From JASJBU01 sp965372385 (GTDB lineage: Bacteria > Pseudomonadota > Gammaproteobacteria > Chromatiales > Chromatiaceae): a stretch of DNA of 12,763 nt. The stretch is taken from NCBI GenBank assembly GCA_965372385.1, contig CBDVCD010000072.1, positions 1 through 12,763 on the forward strand, read 5' to 3'. Below, one piece after another: positions 7,700-12,763 of the stretch. The position numbers and the translations under genes are program-made. The notes beneath the pieces are model-generated. The model saw only the letters and a list, made by a program, of their open reading frames with translations, was not told the origin of the DNA and did not search any database. The first letter of the stretch is position 1, and each line of letters begins with the position of its first letter.

Positions 7700-7760
7700 G
7701 TAGCCCGGGTGCAACCCGGGAGAATTCGATCACCTGTTCCCCGGGTTGCACCCGGGCTAC
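7700..7760. repeat. perfect 21-bp inverted repeat, REP-like element and probable bidirectional terminator
   Basis: The arm 7700-7720 (GTAGCCCGGGTGCAACCCGG plus G) is exactly the reverse complement of 7740-7760, with a 19-base loop. Each arm also folds on itself (CCCGGGT, three-base loop, ACCCGGG). The element fills nearly all of the 70-base gap between two convergent genes, leaving 4 bases on each side. It could stop transcription from both directions, although there is no T-tract on either strand. Bases 7728-7761 recur exactly at 8643-8676, which marks it as a member of a dispersed intergenic repeat family. Confidence 0.8.
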
Positions 7761-7765
7761 GGGGC

Positions 7766-8317
7766 TTAGCGGTTGTAGTCGGTCATGTTGTCTTGCGACC
7801 CCTCCCACTCCATGACCCTGTATCCAAGAATACATGACATATCAGGTGGCAGTTTGCAGGACAAACTATAGGAGCCCCCCGACACGCTTTCTTCCAGTTG
7901 GAGAAAAATACTCATAAATCCACAGCAAGATGAAGAGACGGTAACCTCGTCAATCGCTTGAAACACCAGACCCCCTGGTCCCCTCCATGAGTAGGCGGTA
8001 CATTCGACTGGTAAACTGGTTATCCCGACATCGACGGTTATCAAAGCGCCATCCACGTCCTCTACATTGTCCCGCACAATAGGGCAAACGACTTCCACCT
8101 CGGTCGTGGATCCGGAAGGATTGCATATGCCACCGAACTCATAAGTCACGGCATCCAGAGGTCGCGCCTGGCAGCCGGTTGCCCGATAGCTCTTGGCATC
8201 AAAGTCAGGCGGAGGTAGTGGTTGATCAGGGCCTCCTGGCCCGCTAGATGCTTGCGAAGCTATAAGCATAATGGAGGCTGCCGCACCAATGACGAAGAAA
8301 GATTTATATAGTTTCAT
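7766..8317 (-). CDS. secreted eight-cysteine protein of unknown function
   Basis: A 183-residue protein with a signal peptide at residues 1 to about 25 (KLYKSFFVIGAAASIMLIAS). A short Gly/Pro-rich segment follows (GPGGPDQPLPPP). The mature part has eight cysteines at 49, 65, 78, 106, 131, 132, 154 and 162, suggesting up to four disulfides in the periplasm or outside the cell. CNPSG, VVCPIVRDN and a Gly-rich region resemble small exported hypothetical proteins I have seen annotated in other proteobacteria, but I cannot name a family. The start ATG at 8317 has AAGGAG eight bases upstream. It is transcribed towards the oxidoreductase genes and separated from them by the 21-bp inverted repeat. 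Nothing in the neighbourhood gives a function. Confidence 0.8.
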   Translation of the reverse strand: MKLYKSFFVIGAAASIMLIASQASSGPGGPDQPLPPPDFDAKSYRATGCQARPLDAVTYEFGGICNPSGSTTEVEVVCPIVRDNVEDVDGALITVDVGITSLPVECTAYSWRGPGGLVFQAIDEVTVSSSCCGFMSIFLQLEESVSGGSYSLSCKLPPDMSCILGYRVMEWEGSQDNMTDYNR

Positions 8318-8417
8318 GATACTGACTCCTTGAAACTATGGGTCTCATCATCACCATGATAATTCTTATATGTTGAGGAAACCGTTTATGGGCCCCAGCC
8401 TCATTTATAAGTATAGG

Positions 8418-8447
8418 ATAATAAATCCTAACATTTTACGTTCTCAA
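8418..8447 (-). promoter_or_regulatory. possible sigma-70 promoter of the secreted eight-cysteine protein gene
   Basis: On the minus strand TTGAGA (8442-8447) and TATTAT (8418-8423) are separated by 18 bases, about 100 bases upstream of the start at 8317. The surrounding sequence is A/T-rich. The match is moderate and was judged by eye. Confidence 0.3.
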
Positions 8448-8495
8448 AAAAATTTCATTTGAGATTTCCTCAGTGCACCATCCAACCGCTAACAA

Positions 8496-8529
8496 GTAGC
8501 CTGGATGGAGCCTTGCGTAATCCGGGGAA
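8496..8529 (+). repeat. REP-like intergenic repeat, degenerate copy
   Basis: The sequence begins GTAGCCTGGATGGAGCCTTG and ends GCGTAATCCGGGGAA. It is an imperfect palindrome (CCTGGAT pairing with ATCCGGG) of the type dispersed between genes in many gammaproteobacteria. It shares the GTAGCC start and GCGTAATCCG core with the element at 8606-8676. Confidence 0.6.
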
Positions 8530-8605
8530 TCAGCTGAATTAAGAACTCTACGAGCCTGGCCTATTTAACCCGAGGTGAACCTTGCCCTGGGTCAGATCAG
8601 AATTC

Positions 8606-8676
8606 GTAGCCTGGGTAAAGCGCAGCGTAATCCGAGGGATTGGATCACCTGTTCCCCGGGTTGCACCCGGGCTACG
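8606..8676 (+). repeat. composite REP-like repeat sharing an exact 34-bp stretch with the element at 7700-7760
   Basis: The left half begins GTAGCCTGGGTAAAGCGCAG and continues CGTAATCCGAGGGA, a variant of the 8496 repeat. The right half, 8643-8676, is identical over 34 bases to 7728-7761 and ends with the self-complementary CCCGGGT/ACCCGGG hairpin followed by GCTACG. Together the halves form the usual pair of facing palindromes that start with GTAGC and end with GCTAC. Confidence 0.7.
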
Positions 8677-8832
8677 TTTAGCAATAGTGCTCAATCGTGA
8701 AGAGGCTTGATCCTTGAGTCAATAAGCGCTTCTTTTTGATGGTCGCAAAATTGCCTGCGGTACAAACCCCAAGATAGTTGACACAAAGCAGGATGTTAAT
8801 TACTCATGAGGGATTAGTGTGCGGAACATCTC

Positions 8833-8955
8833 ATGGATTCAGGATACACATGGAGCGATGTTGCAAAAATTGTTTCATGCTTGAGTGGTGCTTATGGCAT
8901 GAAGGAGATGGGTGATCATTTTAATGTCCATCATGTAACTGTTTTACTGGGCTGA
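8833..8955 (+). pseudogene. decayed C-terminal fragment of an IS200-like/REP-associated transposase (tentative)
   Basis: Forty codons from ATG at 8833 to TGA at 8953 translate to a peptide containing LSGAYGMKEMGDHFNVHHVT. This resembles the C-terminal helix-turn-helix found in some Y1-type (RAYT-like) transposase proteins, usually of the form SGAYxMKEIGDHFGVHYxTVSR. The catalytic HUH/Tyr part is absent and there is no ribosome binding site. Just after the helix-turn-helix the reading breaks at TGA, near a short TTTACT direct repeat (8943-8948 and 8962-8967). The assignment is by remembered motif only. Its position beside REP-like palindromes agrees with it, since RAYT proteins are linked to such repeats. 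Confidence 0.5.
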
Positions 8956-9009
8956 GAAGGCTTTACTCGAATTATCAATGCCAGCAAGGTCCATTATGGA
9001 GGAGTGTCT

Positions 9010-11217
9010 ATGCAAGCAGTTGCAGATGTAATAAATAACAATAGGAGCATCGAGAATAACCACTTTGTGGAACACCCGGTAAACAGAGAAACATTTATCT
9101 GGTTAGTGGGTAGTTTATGCCAGATCAATCGAATTCCCTTTGATGAAGTCTTATTGATACAGCAGTTCGCACCACCCTATTCCAGCACAACCGTACAACA
9201 GGCCTTAAACCGGCTGGGTTTTGAATTGGAGATTCATTATCCGGCGCAACCATCCGAATTTTCCCGCACACTGCCTGGCATTGTCATACTGGATACTCAT
9301 TCCGACAGCTCCTTATCACCATCCACATCATCCCTGCAAGAAGCAGCTAATCCAGAAACTGGCAGCCCAACAGAGCCTGATGATACGGCTGCACAACAGA
9401 CGGATTTCGCCATTCTGCTTCGTTCCGACGGGGAGCGCCTGCTGTGGATAGACTCAAATAGTCATACCACTCATACAGCACTTATCAAAGATGCCGTGAC
9501 TGCCTTTAAGCCGATGGTTGTCACCGTGAAAACCGAGGTCAAGGGTGAAGCAATACCAGAGCCTGAACAGACAACAAAGGCGTTTGGTTTTAGCTGGTTT
9601 ATCCCGGAACTGCTCAAATACAAACGGGTCTGGTCTGAAGTGCTAATCGCCTCGCTGGTGATACAATTGATGGCGCTGGCCACACCGCTGTTTACCCAGG
9701 TAGTCATAGATAAGGTCATTGTCCATCATACGATGAACACCCTGTATGCCATTGGTTTTGGTTTGCTGATGTTTATGGGCTTTACTGCGGTTATGACCTG
9801 GGTCAGACAATACCTGGTACTGCATACCGGTAACCGGGTTGATGCCGTGCTTGGCAGTCAGGTATTCAACCAGCTGTTTGATTTACCCATGCGCTATTTT
9901 GAACACCGGCCTACGGGCACTCTGGTGGCCAGGGTACAGGGCATAGAGACAATCCGTGAATTCGTCAGTGGTGCTGCCGTCACGCTGATGCTGGATCTGC
10001 CTTTTCTGATGATATTCCTGGCGGTCATGTTTTACTACAGTGTGCAGCTTACCGCCATTGTCCTCGTTATATTATGCACCATTGCCATCCTCAGTCTGTC
10101 CATTACCCCAACCTTAAAAAAACGCCTTAATGACCAGTTCCAGTTGGGGGCCAGAAATCAGGCGTTTCTCACCGAATATCTCAACGGCATGGAAACCGTC
10201 AAGTCCATGCAGATGGAGCCACAACTCCGTCATACCTATGGTGATTACCTGGCGACCTATCTGGAGGCCAGCTTTAAAACCAGGAGGCTCTCCAATACCT
10301 ATCATGTCTCCGCCAGTACCCTGGAGCAACTTCAGGTCTTGTTGATCCTCGGTATCGGTGCCTGGTTGGTGATGACCACGTCGGAGTTTACCATTGGCAT
10401 GTTAGTGGCCTTTCAAATGTTCGCCAGCCGGCTATCCCAACCGATATTGCGTTTGGTGGGGTTATGGCAGGAGTTTCAACAGGCCAATATTGCGGTCAAG
10501 CGTCTGGGGGATATTATGAATGTCCCTACAGAGCCTTATGCGGTATCACCCAGCCGGGATAAGTCCGGTAAAGGGGAGATTATTATTGAAGGCTTGGCTT
10601 TTCGTTATGGAGAAGACACTCCCTACCTCTATCGGGATTTTAATTTGCGGGTCAAGGCAGGACAATGTGTGGTGGTCATGGGGCCATCGGGTTCTGGTAA
10701 AAGCACCTTGACTAAATTATTGCAGGGATTTTATCTGGCCACTGAAGGACGATTATTGATTGACGGAAGGGATCTACGCCACCTCAGTGCCAATGAATTG
10801 CGTGCCAATTTCGGTATCGTACCTCAAGAGACGATGCTGTTTTCCGGGACGATTTACCACAATCTAATCCTCTCCAACCCACAGGCTACTTTTGAACAAG
10901 TGATACAGGCCTGCAAAATGGCCGATATCCATGAGTCCATTGAAAAAATGCCCAAAGGCTATCAGCAGGAGATTGGCGAGCATGGGGCCGGTTTGTCCGG
11001 TGGGCAGAAGCAACGACTGGCGATTGCAAGAGCGCTGCTTAAACGTCCCAAAATATTAATCTTCGATGAAGCGACCAGCAGCCTGGATGCAACCACGGAA
11101 GCTAATATAGAAAAGACCATCAATCGGTTAAAAGGCAAGGTGAGCATACTCTTTATTACTCATCATATGCCGGAGAATCTGGTGGTGGATGAGGTGGTCA
11201 GGTTGAACGAACAGTGA
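9010..11217 (+). CDS. type I secretion ABC exporter (HlyB-like) with degenerate C39-like N-terminal domain
   Basis: Inner-membrane ABC transporter that would power secretion of an unfolded protein across both membranes together with a membrane-fusion protein and TolC. ATG at 9010 gives 735 residues and has GGAGGAG upstream; a GTG at 9004 overlaps that site and is less likely. Residues about 15-175 form a C39-like domain: the region where C39 peptidases carry the catalytic Cys has none in the right context, so it should bind substrate, not cut it. A polar Ser/Thr/Pro/Glu segment (about 96-131) is inserted in it. Residues 205-495 are the six-helix membrane domain. The ATPase has Walker A GPSGSGKST (558-566), signature LSGGQ (662-666), Walker B ILIFDE (682-687), D-loop SLD (691-693) and H-loop His718. 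The chain ends only 17 residues after His718, shorter than HlyB. No HlyD-type gene is adjacent in the window. Confidence 0.93.
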   Translation: MQAVADVINNNRSIENNHFVEHPVNRETFIWLVGSLCQINRIPFDEVLLIQQFAPPYSSTTVQQALNRLGFELEIHYPAQPSEFSRTLPGIVILDTHSDSSLSPSTSSLQEAANPETGSPTEPDDTAAQQTDFAILLRSDGERLLWIDSNSHTTHTALIKDAVTAFKPMVVTVKTEVKGEAIPEPEQTTKAFGFSWFIPELLKYKRVWSEVLIASLVIQLMALATPLFTQVVIDKVIVHHTMNTLYAIGFGLLMFMGFTAVMTWVRQYLVLHTGNRVDAVLGSQVFNQLFDLPMRYFEHRPTGTLVARVQGIETIREFVSGAAVTLMLDLPFLMIFLAVMFYYSVQLTAIVLVILCTIAILSLSITPTLKKRLNDQFQLGARNQAFLTEYLNGMETVKSMQMEPQLRHTYGDYLATYLEASFKTRRLSNTYHVSASTLEQLQVLLILGIGAWLVMTTSEFTIGMLVAFQMFASRLSQPILRLVGLWQEFQQANIAVKRLGDIMNVPTEPYAVSPSRDKSGKGEIIIEGLAFRYGEDTPYLYRDFNLRVKAGQCVVVMGPSGSGKSTLTKLLQGFYLATEGRLLIDGRDLRHLSANELRANFGIVPQETMLFSGTIYHNLILSNPQATFEQVIQACKMADIHESIEKMPKGYQQEIGEHGAGLSGGQKQRLAIARALLKRPKILIFDEATSSLDATTEANIEKTINRLKGKVSILFITHHMPENLVVDEVVRLNEQ

Positions 11218-11503
11218 GAATAAAAAAATTTGTAAAACTTGGTAGTGTGCATATGGTTAATAGACAATTATTAAAAATGGGGAAGGAACCCACACAAAGG
11301 AAAAGGTGAAGGAAACCTCATCTGCATGGAGCAGGCAAGCTAGTTCATATCCGAAATCGTCGTTAAGCCCGGTAGGCCCGTTCGTGCATGCAGAGACTAC
11401 CGACATGAACGGATCTGGAGAATGCCTCATGAGCAATCTATCCATCACGCATACGAAGCAATACGCACGTGCTATTACGCTAAACGAACATGGAGATAGA
11501 TGA
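11218..11503 (+). other. unexplained structured GGA-rich leader between exporter and accessory gene
   Basis: These 286 bases hold no convincing gene. Three hairpins with 4-bp stems present GGA in the loop: 11278-11292 (TGGG, loop GAAGGAA, CCCA), 11304-11318 (AGGT, loop GAAGGAA, ACCT) and 11322-11334 (CTGC, loop ATGGA, GCAG). Another GGA is the Shine-Dalgarno of the next gene (11492-11494). From 11370 to 11412 two helices are interleaved, giving a pseudoknot or two exclusive folds. Candidate explanations are a CsrA/RsmA-controlled leader, a small RNA, or a remnant of a structured element such as group II intron domain I. Which of these applies cannot be settled by reading. Confidence 0.45.
11370..11412 (+). 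ncRNA. potential RNA pseudoknot or switch within the leader
   Basis: CGGTAG (11370-11375) is complementary to CTACCG (11397-11402). CCGTTCGTG (11378-11386) is complementary to CATGAACGG (11404-11412) over nine pairs including one G-U. The strands interleave in the order 1-2-1'-2', so the helices form a pseudoknot or exclude each other. CATGA at 11404-11408 can also pair with TCATG at 11427-11431. The connecting loops of 2 and 1 bases are tight, which favours alternative folds over a classic pseudoknot. Confidence 0.35.
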
Positions 11504-12103
11504 ATGGTTGTCGGATTTATCATGCTTGCCGGTTTGTTCCTCTACCTGATTGTTTCGATTTTTCTGATCCTCCTTGGCGCCAGTATTGCGCGTAAACAGG
11601 GCAAGCCGGGCTGGAAGGGTGGATTGCTCATGGCCTTGATCATGTACCTGATCCTCTTCTGGGACTGGATACCCATGCGGGCAACACACAAGTATCTCTG
11701 TATGACGCAGGGGGGGTTTACCCTCAACAAAACCCTGGAGCAGTGGAAGTTGGAAAACCCCGGGGTTGCGGAGACGCTGATTCCAAAAAAAAGTGTTGCA
11801 CCAACAGTTGAGGGCGACAAACAGCGCTATATCCTCAATCAACGATTTGCTTGGGATATCCAAACCTCAAAACGTCTGTTCGGTATCCGTGAGCGGAATG
11901 AACGGATCGTTGATCTCTCAACGGGGGAGGAGATGGCACAGTACGTCGATTTCAACTCCGGTCAGAATCAACATGAACCCAAGAGTTTCAGGGATTTCAA
12001 GGCGTGGCTTTATGTAGATTCGTGTGAGGCAGATGTAGAGAGTCGTGGAGAATTTAATAAGTTCAAGACTTTGATCAAACATCAATATCAAAAGGAGTAT
12101 TAA
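11504..12103 (+). CDS. membrane-anchored protein of unknown function between exporter and lipase
   Basis: A 199-residue protein with two N-terminal membrane segments (about residues 3-27 and 39-55) separated by a basic loop (ARKQGKPGWKGG). By the positive-inside rule the loop is cytoplasmic and the remaining 140 residues are periplasmic. The soluble part contains THKYLCMTQGGFTLNKTLEQ, then WKLENPGVAETL, RYILNQRFAWDI and IVDLSTGEEMAQYVDF. I recall similar sequences in unnamed proteobacterial proteins but know no function. The start ATG at 11504 has GGAG eight bases upstream. Its stop is three bases before the lipase ATG and its last codons contain the lipase ribosome binding site, so the two are tightly coupled. 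A role as immunity or folding factor for the lipase is inference from this coupling and topology. Confidence 0.8.
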   Translation: MVVGFIMLAGLFLYLIVSIFLILLGASIARKQGKPGWKGGLLMALIMYLILFWDWIPMRATHKYLCMTQGGFTLNKTLEQWKLENPGVAETLIPKKSVAPTVEGDKQRYILNQRFAWDIQTSKRLFGIRERNERIVDLSTGEEMAQYVDFNSGQNQHEPKSFRDFKAWLYVDSCEADVESRGEFNKFKTLIKHQYQKEY

Positions 12104-12106
12104 GTC

Positions 12107-12763
12107 ATGGAATTAACAAAAGTATTTCAACAGTCATTGCTTTCTGAAGCAAGTTATGCAGATCTTAGAAAAATTGAAAGTAACGATGATGTTATAGCAG
12201 CCCTGATCACCGGTGGATTCTCCCCCACCCAGGCCTCTGACTTCTCCGCAGATTGGCGTGTAGCCGATCACCTTCCCAACACCTCAACCGGCTTTTCCGC
12301 CACGGTATTTGAAAGTGTGGACAATCCGGGCGAATACACCATCGCTATACGGGGGACCGAGCCTTCAGCGCAATGGACCACCGATTTAACCCTGGCCGAT
12401 ATAGCCGATATCGGTGCGGATGGCATCGCCCTCCATCAGGCGATTGATCTGTTCAACTATTACCAGCAGTTGATCACTGAAACAGGCCAACAGGCGGTTC
12501 AGTACGAGGTTTATGAAGGCATACTTCCGCCGCCGGAGGGCGCTGTATATATACAACTCGATACGGGAAGTGGACCGTTGGCCGCACCCATGTATCGCTA
12601 CCTCAAAGTCACAGAGTCCGCCGACGGGCTGGATATAATTCCGGATGGAGCAGTGATCGATGTTACTGGTCACTCCCTGGGTGGGCACCTCGCCTTGATC
12701 ATGTCACGTCTAGATCCGGCCCGGATAAATGATGTTCACACATACAATGCGCCAGGGTTCGAT
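12107..12763 (+). CDS. lipase-like GxSxG hydrolase, probable type I secretion cargo, cut by the right edge
   Basis: The first 219 residues of a protein continuing past base 12763. ATG at 12107 has AAGGAG nine bases upstream. There is no signal peptide, as expected for a type I substrate, whose signal is C-terminal and not visible here. The start (MELTKVFQQSLLSEASYADL) and a region reading NTSTGFSATVFES followed by YTIAIRGTEPS match the lipase family I know from large RTX-repeat proteins, where the AIRGTEP segment supplies the oxyanion-hole region. The nucleophile elbow is GHSLGGH with Ser190. An aspartate and a histidine to complete the triad should lie beyond the edge, as should any Ca-binding RTX repeats. 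Placement behind a type I exporter supports secretion. Substrate and target are unknown; a phospholipase or triacylglycerol lipase are equally possible. Confidence 0.85.
   Translation, partial: MELTKVFQQSLLSEASYADLRKIESNDDVIAALITGGFSPTQASDFSADWRVADHLPNTSTGFSATVFESVDNPGEYTIAIRGTEPSAQWTTDLTLADIADIGADGIALHQAIDLFNYYQQLITETGQQAVQYEVYEGILPPPEGAVYIQLDTGSGPLAAPMYRYLKVTESADGLDIIPDGAVIDVTGHSLGGHLALIMSRLDPARINDVHTYNAPGFD

Larger units (their letters stand above)
8318..9009. other. 692-base gene-free junction with palindromic repeats and a transposase remnant
   Basis: No intact gene is visible on either strand. The left part (8318-8460) is A/T-rich and probably holds the promoter of the minus-strand secreted protein. 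Two REP-like repeats lie at 8496-8529 and 8606-8676. A TTGACA at 8778-8783 has only a poor -10 partner (TACTCA, 17 bases on), so a promoter for the exporter gene there is doubtful. A decayed transposase-like fragment follows at 8833-8955. The final bases hold GGAGGAG, the ribosome binding site of the exporter gene. Confidence 0.7.

Noticed and set aside
11252..11308. Small open frame of 18 codons just after the exporter gene
   Set aside because: No ribosome binding site, very short, ends within the hairpin cluster.
11306..11503. GTG-initiated open frame of 65 codons in the leader
   Set aside because: Composition is Ser/Thr-rich without a hydrophobic core or known motif, the start sits inside one of the GGA hairpins, and the region is better explained as structured RNA. 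A short translated leader cannot be fully excluded.
11218..11503. Complete group II intron carrying a reverse transcriptase
   Set aside because: The following gene is a two-span membrane protein with no reverse transcriptase motif, and no domain V/VI hairpin was recognised. Only a truncated remnant remains conceivable, to be tested with Rfam models.
1..12763. CRISPR arrays, tRNA and rRNA genes
   Set aside because: No regularly spaced repeats, no cloverleaf-like segments with a T-arm consensus and no rRNA-like conserved stretches were seen on either strand.

Overview
The window reads as chromosomal DNA of a proteobacterium, most likely a gammaproteobacterium. Positions 1 to about 7,760 are GC-rich, while about 8,320 to 12,100 are visibly AT-richer (judged by eye). 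The copper-resistance genes, the exported FAD oxidoreductase and the REP-like palindromes all fit a free-living or symbiotic gammaproteobacterium. A sulfur-oxidiser-like lineage is possible, but nothing here fixes the genus. No rRNA, tRNA or CRISPR array was seen.

Left block (1-5286, minus strand): a copper/silver efflux operon read right to left. It starts with a small secreted Cys-rich peptide carrying an EGKCG motif (4933-5286), followed by a second small exported Cys-rich protein resembling CopL/DUF2946 (4514-4894). Then come the membrane-fusion lipoprotein CusB (3206-4456) and the RND pump CusA (1-3203, running off the left edge). CusA keeps the three methionines that carry Cu(I)/Ag(I) in E. 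coli CusA. No cusC is visible. The small proteins probably bind periplasmic copper alongside the CusB-CusA pump.

Middle block (5411-7695, plus strand): a translationally coupled pair. A Tat-signal small subunit (gluconate 2-dehydrogenase subunit 3 family) is followed by a GMC flavoprotein with the three-cysteine pattern of 3Fe-4S FAD-glucose dehydrogenases. The catalytic subunit has no signal of its own and is probably exported with the small subunit. A convergent gene (7766-8317) encodes a secreted eight-cysteine protein of unknown function. The 70 bases between these two genes are almost entirely a perfect 21-bp inverted repeat.

Junction (8318-9009): about 690 bases without an intact gene. 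It holds two more related palindromic repeats, one sharing an exact 34-bp stretch with the first, and a decayed fragment that resembles the C-terminal helix-turn-helix of an IS200-like/REP-associated transposase. This looks like the boundary between two blocks of different history.

Right block (9010-12763, plus strand): a type I secretion locus. It has an ABC exporter with a catalytically dead C39-like N-terminal domain, then a 286-base structured GGA-rich leader, then a 199-residue membrane-anchored protein of unknown function. Last is the N-terminal part of a GxSxG lipase-like protein, coupled to the 199-residue gene and cut by the right edge. The simplest reading is that the lipase is the exporter cargo and the membrane protein is an accessory or self-protection factor. 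The leader has three small hairpins presenting GGA in their loops, a GGA in the Shine-Dalgarno of the membrane protein gene, and a possible pseudoknot. It is the least explained sequence in the window.
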